The position numbers and the translations under genes were made by a program. The notes under the pieces were generated by a model. The model searched no databases, had not been told where the DNA came from, and was given only the letters and a program-made list of their open reading frames with translations. From Dendrocalamus latiflorus (taxonomy: Eukaryota > Streptophyta > Magnoliopsida > Poales > Poaceae), in contig CM029642.1 in NCBI GenBank assembly GCA_017311315.1, positions 17,088,841 through 17,152,840 on the forward strand: a stretch of DNA of 64,000 bases. The letters run 5' to 3'. Every line of letters begins with the position of its first letter. The stretch's first letter is position 1. This document shows, one piece after another, positions 47,156 to 58,242 of this stretch.

Positions 47156-47984
47156 ACCAACTAAGGTCTAGTATTTTTTCTATAATCAGTATTTGAATCC
47201 TTGGATACGAATACGGTATAACTATCTGATTAGTAATTTCTCTCATATTTGTATCCGTATTAGAATTCACAGAAATATATGGATACAAATATGGTATGGA
47301 CTTTTTCCCATCTGAAATATTTTATCCGCACTATCCGTATTCATATTCGAATCCGATGAAGCAATAAACATATTTATGCCTAATTAGTTGGATGGTTTTT
47401 TTTAAATCCAATGTGAATTCATGTTACTCTAGGTGAAATAAACAAATTGGAATGATTTATTTGTGATTGAGCTAGGATAAAGTGTTCTTAATATCTTTGT
47501 ATTACATAAGTTACAAAGATATCTAGATCCGATCGAATTGAATAGATGTTCGATTTGAATTTGTATTCATTATAACATTTAATTTATATTTGTATTTGAG
47601 CATATTCGAATTTGTATCCATTTTAGAAATACAGATACAAATGTGGTATCACTGTTGTTTGATTCGTTTTCATATTCGATCTGTTTGATTGGTATTTGAG
47701 TGTCTTACAAGCCTACCAGAAAAAACGCATCCATAATAATTTGTAAATCCAAGAACCAAATTAAGAAAAAAATACAAAACTAAAGAACACTGGAGTAGGA
47801 GTGCAAACAGAGCGGATAATTTTCATCCGAACGACCAACCGAAGGCTTGCGAAGCGAATACCGAAGGGATAAATGGGTATATGGCACTATCCATGTCTGG
47901 CTCCGAGGAAAAAAAATACGAAATAGGATACATGATGAGTGATATCCATTCATATATATCCGTATATCAAGTGATATGAGCTAT
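47156..47984. repeat. AT-rich degenerate transposon sequence
   Basis: Many TATTCG/GTATCCGTATT motifs (47190-47700). At about 47800-47960 it shares blocks with the TIR element around the short-LTR retroelement (GCGGATAATTTTCATCCGA, ACTATCCATGTC, AAATACG-AATAGGATAC). No gene is seen. Confidence 0.55.
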
Positions 47985-49175
47985 GTTATCAAGGCGTCGC
48001 CTAGGCGTCCTGGCACTCCAGGGTGGACGCTAGGGTCCATCGCCTAGGTCGTTCGCAGTTAGGCGCTTGACTAGCCATTCCAAGCGTCTAGGTGGAAGAT
48101 GCGGCGCTCGCTTGGAGAAGGTGTGGCTACAAAAGGGGTGGAGGTGGAAAGGAGTGAGAAAACAGATCCTCCGCCTCGTGCTGCTTGCTTCGTGCGCCGG
48201 TGCGCCGCCCTTTATCTCCGGCTCCGTGCCTGCGTCCTGCGTCTCTACACTGCCTTCGGCTCTAGCACCGGCTTCGCCCGACGCCACTCCGACCTGGCTT
48301 CGCCCCGCAATGTTCCTAGGAGAAGATTCATGGTTGCAGTGTTTCTAGGAGAGCTCGTGGGGATATCATTTGTCATTCTCAGCGTCAAGATTCTAGTTCT
48401 ACATCAAACACTCATGAAGAAGACTCCGATAATGAAGAATATGTTTGTGATGACAAGGAAATTGAAGATGATTTTTGCCAAAAACCAACTACTACTGAAG
48501 AGATGGGTGAAGGAAATACTAATGATGAGTAGCATTTGGATGTGTTCATGTTGGATGATGAATGATTTGGAGATGTTTATGTACTGCTAGTTGTGGACTT
48601 GTGATGTTTATTGCTTTTGCTACTGATGTTGTGGACTTTTATTATGGATTTGTACTGCTAGTTGTGGACTTGTGTTGTGGTGTTTATCAGTTTATGAAGT
48701 ACTGATGAGTTTGATGTTTTGTATTGATGTTTAAATATGTACTAATTACTGAATAGTGAATACTGATAAAGTGATAAGTATGCTGCTAATCTTTTTCTTG
48801 TATAGATTGAAAAGAGTATGGATAATTGGATATACTACTCATGGCAAGTTGGCAATAATCCACTGATTGAGGCAACAGGTAAGCAAGCATATGCTACTTT
48901 TCATTGATTCATTCTCATGTCCTCAATATAACTCAAGCCTTTTATTCTCATATAGGACAACATCAATACATATTATACATTATACATCATTGGAACTCAT
49001 TGCTCACTAGTCACTACTTAGGTCTATAGCTCTATAGTCTATACGTTACAATAATGCAAGTGTCAACTCATCAACTGTCAACTATGAGCTATCACATTTT
49101 CCTATGTTCCTGCCCTCGTCTAATCATCGCCTAGGCGCCTCCGGAGTGCCTCACCTCGTCTTGTCGCCGTGACAA
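47985..49175 (+). mobile_element. Putative hAT-like element with acidic-tail remnant
   Basis: Imperfect inverted ends of about 50 bp: TTATCAAGGCGTCGCCTAGG on the left and, reverse-complemented, TTGTCACGGCG...GGCACTCCGGAGGCGCCTAGG on the right. Inside, a frame at about 48360-48530 reads CHSQRQDSSSSTSNTHEEDS then DNEEYVCDDKEIEDDF and ends in NTNDE before a stop, an acidic tail as in many hAT-type transposases. The preceding catalytic domain is missing. No clear TSD was found, so superfamily and limits are tentative. Confidence 0.4.
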
Positions 49176-49424
49176 CAATGGATATGAGGAAGTCTATTGT
49201 GACTTCACTTAGAAACAAGATAACAGATAGGTGGATTGATGTATCTAAATAGATGAAGAATATTGAGTGCTCTTCCTTCGACATCTCGACGATTAGTCTC
49301 TCCATGTTCGCTTAGATTGTACCCTTACTATCCAATGTCTTGTGTAGGGGTGTAAAAAAAGCAGATAGTTTTTATCCGACCGACCATCCGAAGATTTGTG
49401 GAACGAATATGGAATGAAGAATTG

Positions 49425-49570
49425 TGTTAGAGTACAATATATGGTAGGATAGAGTCCATTGGGATTACAATCCCTTGTACCATCTTGCCCCCCAAGTCTT
49501 GTACCTCTATATATACCGCTCGAGAGGCTCAATGCAATACATCCAATCCCACCAACTCTATCTTCTATCA
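49425..49570 (+). repeat. 5' LTR of the short-LTR element
   Basis: TGTTAGAGTACAATATATGG to CTTCTATCA. It contains TATATATACC near 49508, a candidate TATA box. Confidence 0.92.
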
Positions 49571-51813
49571 TGGTATCAGACATCTAGGTTTAGATCCTAA
49601 CCCTAGCCGCCGCTCGCTTCCGCACCGCGCGCCCCCGGGGAGATCTATCTCCGCCGGGGGTAGCGCCAACGTTTAGGCGGCGGATCCTATTGATCCGGCC
49701 GCCATCGTCGTCACCGTCAAGCAGCAGATCGGATCAAGCAGCAGATCGGAAAAGTCCATCGTTGTCGTCATCAGATCGGGCCTCCCTCGTCGCGTTCCCC
49801 AGGTTCACCGGCCCGTCCTGCGCCGCCGTGGTGGCGGCCGGGCTTGGCCGCGCTCCGACCCTGAGCCGCCATGGTGGCGGCCGGGCCAGGAGACGCGCCC
49901 CACACCAGCGGCGAATCTGGAGGCGGCGGCGGTCGACGACGGAAGCTGCGACGTGTGCGACCTCCGCACCACGGTGCTCGAGCAGCCACCACTCGGGTCT
50001 CCACCGCCCCGGGACGGAGCCGCGCCTCTTCCTCGTCAGATCCGCCGCCGAGCTGCCTGGAGAGGTCCGCCCGGGACCGCTTCCTGGAGAGATCCGCCCC
50101 TGGACGCCGCCTCCCTCGTTTCAGTCGCCGGCCACCAGCCACCCGCGCCCTGTGCACCGACATCGCCCTGGCCTCCCCGCGTACCGGATCCGTCCAGATC
50201 CGACCGGCCGCCGCCAGCCCCCATCCTCGCGCGACCGGACCCCTCCGCACGCGCCCCTCCGCCGCCTCGGCCTCAGCCCCGAGCCGTGCCCTGCCCCGAC
50301 CCCGGCAGCATCCGCGCTGCCGCCAGGGGTGGCGCCCGGCCGGGCTGTGCTGAACCCGCCCCGCCGCCTCCAGCCGCTCACTCACGGACGCCCCGCCCAA
50401 CTCCTCCTCTGCCTTTTGACCGGCTCGGCTTTTTGACCGACTCCTCCTCTGGTTCTCTCGGCGCCTGCGGCCTGTGTCTCGCCCGTGAGTTCCTTTTTGA
50501 CCAAGACGCTGGATTTTTTTGACTGGCTCTAGGTGTACCTTTGAGTTGCACATGGAGGATCCACTGCTGCTGCTGTATCTTTTCTTTTTTTTTCCCGATC
50601 ACTGATCGGGGTTGAGTCGCCCACCGCCTGTCGACCTCGCACGTATCTACTCCGACATCGGCGTCGACTACACCGACCTCTACCTCTTCGACTGTGCGGC
50701 CAGGCCGGGCACGCGATGCCGAGGGGACGCCTTCGCGAGTCGCGTCTCGGTCATCCCGTCTGCACGTCTTCATCGCCGGTTCGTCATCGCCACCACAAAT
50801 TGGGATGCCTCCACCGATTTTTTCCATCGTCGTCCCGCCTCGCGCGTACTCGGTCTGATCAGCCGATTGTGCGCGATCCACCTGGCTCCCGTGACGTCCG
50901 TCGTCGAATACTACGCGCATCTTCTCTGAGCAATAGGGCTGCTGTGTCGCCTCCTCGGGCCGCAGCACCGCCGCGCGTGTGTCCCCTCGCCGTTGCATCT
51001 ACATCACCGTCCCCTGTGCATCGACGACTGTGCTGTGCAACCTCTTGTGCGCCATCTGTCTGCACATGGTCTTCGTCATACTGATCAGGCCTTCATCGCC
51101 GACATCGAGCGCTACCGCCGCCGCCGTACCTTGCGTCAGGACTGCTCGCCTTCGCGCCAGACCGTCTGCCCGGACTGCTCGCCTTCGGGTAGTAGCGTCC
51201 GCTCCCACACTGCTTCTTCTTCTTCTAGCACAACCACGCCTGGTTGGGGCCCTCTCCCTTGTACGTCCGGTCCTGGCAACACCGGTGCGTGCTTTCGTCC
51301 CCGACGCGTTGCCGGGTCCGGCAAACCTGGCACACGCCTCGGCTCTAGCGGCTTGACTGCATCGACTTCGGCATCGACCCTCCCGTTCCCATCTCGTCTG
51401 CCTCGATTGCATCGCCGTTTTTCGCGTACATCCTCGACGGCCCTGATTGCGTCGACCTCGGCATCGCCCCCCTTCCACAACGACTGCCTCGACGCGTCTC
51501 CGTTATCACCATGGCGCCTCTTTTGCGCCTGCGGCTTCATGCGCGACCGTCTCGACATCGGTAACCCGACCACGACTACGTCGACCACGGTCATCTCCAG
51601 CACGGCATCCTCGACCACGACTACTCCGCCCTCGCGCTCGGCTACCTCGACATCGGCACAAAGGGCTACCGCCTTGCTTGAGCTACTTGTCGGTTCCTGC
51701 TCCAGTCACAGCATACGCGCCGCATCAACGGTTATGACTGCGGGGGGATGTTAGCTCTTCGGCTTCTTCTCCAGTCGCACCGTCTGCGACGCTCCCGTTG
51801 TGACTGCGGGGGA

Positions 51814-51959
51814 TGTTAGAGTACAATATATGGTAGGATAGAGTCCATTGGGATTACAATCCCTTGTACCATCTTGCCCCCCAAGTCTTGTACCTCTATA
51901 TATACCGCCCGAGAGGCTCAATGCAATACATCCAATCCCACCAACTCTATCTTCTATCA
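51814..51959 (+). repeat. 3' LTR of the short-LTR element
   Basis: 146 bp, one substitution relative to the 5' LTR, followed by the second AATTG. Confidence 0.92.
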
Positions 51960-52079
51960 AATTGGATAACCTACACTATCCATGTCCAACTCCGAGAAAA
52001 AATACGGAATAGGATACGCGATGAGCGATACTCGTCTGTATCCACTTCGATTGCACCCCGACACCAAATGGAAAAATCT

Positions 52080-52990
52080 CCAACTCCGTTCCCCTACTCT
52101 TCTCCCGACCACTGCCGTACCCTAAGGTGCTCCACCCCGCTCTTATTCTGTGGCTCATATCTTCATCAATCTCACCGTCCCACTGTAGCATTAATCCTAA
52201 ATAACAAAACGTGTCCTTCTTAGGCACTACTTGTCGCTCCAATCTAACATTTCCATCATCTGCCCTAGCACCACTGAAATCACATCTCATATACTCAGTT
52301 TTAGTCCTACTAAGTATAAAACCCTTCAATTCTAAGGTCTTTCTTCACAACTCGAGCTTCCTATCGACACCTATCCTACTCTCATCAATCAGCACCACAT
52401 CATCAACAAAAAACATACATCAAGGTATATCTCCTTGTATGTCCCGTGTGACCTCGTCCATTACTAGGGCAATAATGTATGGGCTCAACGCTGATCTTTG
52501 GTGTAGCTCTATCTTAATAGGAAAGTCATTAGTAACACGACATTAGTCACATCATTTTCGTACATGTTCTTAATTAGAGTAATATATTTTGTTGGGACTT
52601 TTTTCTTTTGGAGCGTCCACCAAATGACTTTTCTTGGCACTTTATCATAGGCTTTCTCCAAGTCGATAAACAACATGTGAATGTCCTTTTGCTCCCTATA
52701 CCTCCCATCAACTGTCGTACCAAGAAAATCGCCTCTGTGGTCGACCTCTCAGGCATAAAACTAAATTGGTTTGTCTCACGTTAATCACTTTTCTTAAATG
52801 GCGCTTAATCACTTGTTCCCAAAACATTATTGTGTAGCTTATGATCTTAATTCCTCTATAATTAGTATAACTTTGAATGTCTCCTTTATTTTTGAAAATT
52901 GGTACTTATGTGCTCCTCCTCCACTCGTTTGGCATCTTGTGAATTTTCCACCACAAAGGTGCTCCTCCGCCACTAAGGTCTAGATTCAGT
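52080..52990 (-). pseudogene. RTE-like LINE reverse transcriptase remnant
   Basis: On the minus strand, FVDDVVLIDE (the YxDD-type catalytic box, near 52400) is followed by GFILSRTKTEYMRCDFSG and KKDTFCYLGLMLQWDGEIDE and HRIRAGW. Upstream, RSILVPIFKNKGDIQSYTNYRGI is visible near 52850-52950 in another frame. This series is typical of plant RTE-clade non-LTR retrotransposons. Several stops and frameshifts interrupt it, and both ends are missing. Confidence 0.75.
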
Positions 52991-53134
52991 TTAGACTAAA
53001 TTCACATATATCAAAATTTTGGTTTATTCAAGTAAATTTTAATCCTTTGCTGATTCCGTATGCTGGTGTGAGTAGCACATTATGCCGTGGCTTTGATAAA
53101 TGATATGTGCAAAGCTCTAGAATCAAATGCATAA

Positions 53135-53490
53135 GAGTAAATTTCACAAAACCACACTACTTTTGGTAAAACTATCACAAAACCATACTTTTAAGCAACA
53201 ATTTTAGAGTACCACACTTCTCTTTGCATAATATTTCACAAAACCACACTTTTGAGCATTACCGTCATATCCAACAGACCGGACCCATTTGTCAATCTCA
53301 CAAGCCTATCCATATTAGCAAATGGAAACAGGATAGGCTTGTGAGACCGATGAGTGGGCCTAAACTGTTGGATACTCAAAACGTGTGGTTTGTGTGAAAT
53401 GTAAAAGGAAGCATTGTTTTCTGAAATTGTTCCTTAAAAGTATGATTTTGTGATAGTTTTATCGGTAGTGTGGTTTTGTGAAATTTACTC
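53135..53490. mobile_element. Foldback MULE-type MITE, copy B
   Basis: A 356-bp palindromic element beginning GAGTAAATTTCACAAAACCA and ending with the complement (TGGTTTTGTGAAATTTACTC). A perfect 9-bp TSD AATGCATAA lies at 53126-53134 and 53491-53499. It shares the GAGTAAA terminus, palindromic layout and 9-bp TSD with the element at 23919-24197, though interiors differ. The arms pair over about 60 bp (CTATCACAAAACCATACTTTTAAG and its complement). Confidence 0.9.
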
Positions 53491-53499
53491 AATGCATAA

Positions 53500-55127
53500 A
53501 ACATTTATCAGTAGTTTTTTGTATGACTAAGTGTATCAAAACTATTGTTCTGCTTGTCTACTAGTTTAGTTCAATGGCATTCAAGTTTGTTTAGTTGTTG
53601 CCATGTATTGCAGTAATGCCATTCCATGTAGTGTATTTTGTGTGGTGTAAGGCATCCCGAGCAATTAAATTGACACATTACACTATTTTTTTTTTGGTGA
53701 TGATCATTCTTAAGTAATTGTTGTTTTGGTTGGAGTAAAATCACTGCAATAGGTGTCATGTTAGGGCATGGGGCAGGTCCATAGAAAATCACCACTGAAA
53801 TATGATAGTGGAAAATTTTCTTTACTGATTGATTGCTTTTTTTAATAACTGAGTTGTTATAATGGTTCAGTGAAGTTTTCAGTGAAGTATCCTCGGTAAA
53901 ATTTTAGTAGCTATGTTGCTATTAAAAGAAAGAAAAAAGAATTATGTTCCCTCAGCATTTTCTACGTCTTGGTCATTTCGCCTTCACATGTATGTCCTCA
54001 AAGAAATGTCAACTTGAATTAAACAGGCCAGCTCCATAATACTCACCCCACAACCTTTTTCTGTAATTTTCTTTGGGCAAATTAATGGTGAGGTAGACCA
54101 TTTCATACGTCAGTATGTCATAATAGATATTTCATTCGTGTTAGAGTGAGATTTTTGTGTGTAAACCTTTACAGTCCATCTCTTCAAGCCTATGAAATGT
54201 TCACGTTCTACACTTTCAGACTGCCGTAGCTGTGAAGGATCGCATTTGTTGTTTCATAAGAAAATGAAATAGTAAGATGTACAAGGCCGGTAATATAAAC
54301 CGGACCATGAAATGGACGTACACAAACTGTCCTTTTTGTTCATTAGATTATTTATGGTTTCTATAATCAAGTTAACCATGGTGTTCAGTCTCCATGATTA
54401 AGACTTTTCATTCATGATTGATTCAGCATGCTAAACTAATGACTTCCTTTCCAAATGATGCCTTTTCGAATTAATGAATGCTAACGGGTTTGTCTGATAT
54501 ATTATATATCATTGCACTTGGACTCATCTAAAAGTAATCCAAAAATAGGGAGGCATAAAAACTTTGAATTTGTATACACAATAGTTTTTTTTAAAAAAAG
54601 AAAACATTCTTAGTTCTTCATATTTGGAACGGTAAACACCATTCTCTTCAAAGTACCTCAATCGAGATGTCCTTCGATCAACACAACACTCTAATCGCCA
54701 AGTAACAAAATTATCATCCAGTTCGCTTACTGTCTTTCTCTGGAGCAGAGGACAAACAACGAACAGACACATGACGCATGCGGACAGCAGCAGCAGCCTG
54801 GATCGTGACGAGAGGCGACAGGCACACGGGCGGCAGCCGACGCAGCGGCGCGGGGACGTGAAGCCAAGGGCGGCTGACGGCGCGCGAAAGGAGGGCAGCG
54901 GTGGCCTCGTGGTGAGCGGCGCCGGTGACAAGGAGCCAAAGGGCTTGCGATTTAGGTTTTGTTCGTTGCCCCGTTGGCTTGAGTTCTGGTTTGGATCACA
55001 ATACGGACGCTGATCCGAAGTGGTTGGCGAGAGCTAGCGTCCTTCCTAATTCTAGTTTACGTTTCCTACATTTTTAATTTCCAAATATTAATTACTATTA
55101 ATAAAAAGATGATCTTCACTTTTACAC
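53500..55127. other. Intergenic, no gene seen
   Basis: AT-rich sequence. A GC-rich patch at 54770-54960 gives open frames on both strands without protein character. Confidence 0.5.
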
Positions 55128-57511
55128 TGTAACACCCCGGTCCTCCACGGGGCCCAAGATGCTACCACCACACACTTACCATTTCAAAAGTGGTGCTAAT
55201 CAAACCTTTAGCAGCACCTCCTCTGTTTTTTTATTTACCCACAGAGAGCAAACAATAAATAAATGTAGGATAATCGCAAAGCCAACTAACTTTATATTGC
55301 ACGAACCATAATATAAACAGACTTTGGGCTCCACGACCATGGAGTCCCACCAACATGGCTCGCAAGCAAATTAGGCGAAACGGCGAGTCACAAAAGACTT
55401 AACACTAGATTAAACATAAAATCTCAGTGTAAGGCTAAGCTGTTATTTCATATATGCAGTGCCAAAAGGACTATTCCCATTCCATGCATGTCATCATCGT
55501 TCACCTAAAGACAATGACAAAGCAAGAGTAAGTTCGGAGACTTAGCAAGCACACGATAAAACAGTAACACCATTTTAGCAATTCAACTGATTTCACAAAC
55601 TGTAAGCTGTAACTCAACTATATGGCTGTAAACTGTAAATTAAGTCTGTAACTGTAAACTGTAACTCAATTCTATGTCTGTAAATTGTAAATCAATTCTA
55701 TAACTGTAAACTGTAAATCAACTCTGTAACTGTAAACTGTAAATCAAGTCTGTAACTGTAAACCGTAATTCAACTCTGTAATTGTATCACTTTCTCTGTC
55801 ACTTTCATACAATACAATATTATGCAATGCATCTGTATGCTCTGTAACTGTAGCTTATACCGATATAGCAGAGGGTACACCCGTCGATGTTACCTTCTCC
55901 CTCCATCCCGTGGAGGTGCCTACCTCTGTAGGTCTTATTCAAGAGCACTCCGGACTAGTCATATGCCTTTCTCACCGACCTGGCTCTCATGCATTTTGCA
56001 TGATGCATATGCTTCAAATGTGGATGTCTAATCATAAGCGGTACTCATCAAGGTATGATTAGCACAATTCATATGCATCATCTCATAAATATTGTAAATC
56101 ATGTTATGCAAACACGAATAACAAACATTCACCACAATTTACTGTTTTACCATGCACTTGCTTGTTAACCTGGCGGATAGTACATGGACGGCACCAGACT
56201 CAAACTGCCACTTGAACAAGCATTAACTATTTCAATTCATTACTAATGCAATACATTTGTATACGAGCAAATGACATCGCTCTAACGTCCAATCCAACAT
56301 AATCAAACCCTGTCCCACCGAGCAACTGATCATTGTCCCGAGACTTAATCAGTCTGTAAAATTAGCGATTTCATCATTTATACTCGCCGATTGAATTCTA
56401 CATGCTTAATCTCACTTTTAATCGATCACACTATTGAACCTCAATTTATTCTCCTCCCTCTCCTGCCACGGATCGACCAGATCAACAGTGGCAGTAACGA
56501 TTTCACCATCCAGGCATTCATATTAATAAACAGTATATAAATGGCTACATGCATCAATTCTAATTATCGGCATATTAACTTATGCCTGACTTGATAAAAT
56601 AAGTGTGGAGAAGGATTTTTGAGGCGTTACCCTGGCCCCCAACAACTGGAGCGGGGCATTTCATGTCGCTTCTTGGCTGGATCTGACAGATCTAGCAACG
56701 GGTCAGACTTTCCTTTTCTCTTTTTTCCTACTCTCTTCTTTTCTCCCTCTTCTCTCTTCTTCTCTTTTTTTCAGCTGGCCGCCGCTCCTTCTCTTTTTCT
56801 TTTCTTCCTCTTCCTTTTTCCTTCGTCGGCCGACTCCTCGCTCTCGTCTTCTCCTCGCTCGGCCGGTGTCCCCCGTGTCTCACTCCCAACCCCGGCCGCC
56901 TCCTCTTCTTCCTCTTTCTTCTCTTCCTCCCCTTCCTCTCCTTCTCAGCTGGCTGGCTCCCCCTTGCCTCTCCTCGACTGGCCAGCCCCGGCCCTCTCCT
57001 CTCACAGCTAGCTCCCGACTCTCCCCTTGCCTCCTTGTGCGGCGAACGGCCGGGCAAAGCAGGGGAGCGGCGGTGAGCTACGGGGCGGAGGGAGGCGAGG
57101 CGCATTCGCAGGGTGAAGCGGCGGCGGCGGGGGCGAGGAAGGTGAGGCGTGGGCGAGGGAGTAGCGGCGTTGGGTGACAGCAAGGCGCGGCCGGAGGAGC
57201 AGCAGCGTCGGCGGCTTTGCGATGGAAGCAGCGTCGTCAACGGCAAGGGGCAGCGAGGCGCAGTCGGAGGAGCGGCGGCGGCTGCCAGAGAGCGATGAGC
57301 GACGGTGCCAGGGGCCGACGAGCGGCGGCGCCGATGGGTGGCGAACAGCGACAGCAGGCGCGAGGGAGAGGTGCGTAGAGAGTAGCAATGGCAGGGAGAG
57401 AACGGGAGGAGAGGAAGGCAACTCGGCTTTTGCCTCCTCCACCTGGCTCTCCCTCTCTCTTATAGGGCCACATGTGGGCCGAGCTTGGCCAAATTCAGCC
57501 CAGGTATTACA
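55128..57511 (-). mobile_element. Solo gypsy LTR, 2,384 bp
   Basis: Both ends are TG..CA (TGTAACACCCCGG and CAGGTATTACA) and both flanks carry the 5-bp TSD TACAC (55123-55127 and 57512-57516). Orientation is minus: its 3' end reads CCGGGGTGTTACA and its TATA candidate CCCTATAAGAG lies near 57463. No internal domain is present, so it arose by recombination between two LTRs. It contains a CTGTAAACTGTAA tandem array (55598-55790) and a C-rich block of long but meaningless open frames (56700-57430). Blocks near 55910-56170 match, inverted, the LTR at 42705-45053. Confidence 0.9.
55598..55790. repeat. CTGTAACTGTAAACTGTAA tandem array
   Basis: About six imperfect copies of a roughly 33-bp unit containing CTGTAACTGTAAACTGTAA and TCAA(C/G)TC. 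It lies inside the solo LTR. Confidence 0.75.
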
Positions 57512-57516
57512 TACAC

Positions 57517-58242
57517 AGTAGATTAGTTAGGGACATTCAGAATACAGTAAGCAGCAGGTACACGTCAATAACCGAACCAGCCCAAGAATGTGTTGTGCCA
57601 TTGTCGAGGTTTCCAATCTCAATAAAAAGAGCTAATTTTCTCCTGGCTGAACACATTTTGTTCAGGCTTTGTTATGAGCTATCCTGATTCCTGATACAAG
57701 CACATTCAGCGGAGTGGAGATTGTACAGTTTGTGGCTTTGTGCTGCTAATAATTTTGGGGTTGAGTGGTAAGCGTGCAACGATTGGTAGTGAATCTGAAG
57801 GCCACTGCTGCTAACAATTCATTGGATTGTAACTTAAATGAGTGATCAACCATTAGAGTAGATAATCAGTACGGACACTGACGAATGATAAAGCAACACA
57901 AATTCAGAAAAAGCTCTGATGCTAAGACCCCGTCTAAAGGAAGGTATTAATCGTTGGGGCTTCTTTTGCTTTGCATCTTCTTGCCGTGATGTTATCATCA
58001 TTACAACAGCAACAGTAAAGTCCCAAGCCTCCACAAAAGCAGAGTAGAGCTCAGAGTCACAAGACATTCTTGCCGTGGTGTGATGCCATTACTTTCTATC
58101 ACATGTGCTTTGCTTTGTACCAGTACCAACAAAACAAGAATACATACAAAATCAAACATTAATTGCAACCCAACCCAAACCATACCTTCCACAACCACAA
58201 CTGCATTCTGACAACATCTCTGAGAGCAGAGACAAGGACGCC
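57517..58242 (+). other. Upstream region of NLR-4
   Basis: Upstream flank holding the presumed promoter and 5' UTR of NLR-4. The frame containing NLR-4 stays open back to 58105, but the paralogous start at 58243 is preferred. Confidence 0.5.

Larger units (their letters stand above)
49425..51959 (+). mobile_element. Non-autonomous short-LTR retroelement
   Basis: A 2,535-bp element with two 146-bp LTRs (49425-49570 and 51814-51959) that differ at one site by eye (CCGCTCGAG versus CCGCCCGAG). Perfect 5-bp TSD AATTG at 49420-49424 and 51960-51964. A primer site TGGTATCAGACATC begins at 49571 and a G-rich tract (GACTGCGGGGGATG) abuts the 3' LTR. The 2.2-kb interior is very GC-rich and holds no gag, protease, integrase or RT motif. 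Structure fits a TRIM/LARD-like non-autonomous element that relies on enzymes from another element. Long open frames in it are compositional. Confidence 0.92.
49345..52061. mobile_element. Small TIR element split by a retroelement
   Basis: The left end TAGGGGTGTAAA and the right end TTGCACCCCGA are inverted. Without the nested retroelement the length would be about 177 bp. The body (CATCCGAAG, ACTATCCATGTC, GAAAAAATACGGAATAGGATAC) is shared with 47800-47960, indicating a dispersed MITE-like family. A TSD could not be assigned. Confidence 0.5.

Noticed and set aside
49690..51754. Several 160-260 codon ORFs on both strands inside the short-LTR element
   Set aside because: They overlap in many frames, are Pro/Arg/Ser-rich and show no domain; explained by GC content and few stop codons.
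56619..57521. Set of Ser/Pro- or Arg-rich ORFs
   Set aside because: All lie in the C-rich block of the solo LTR and overlap on both strands.
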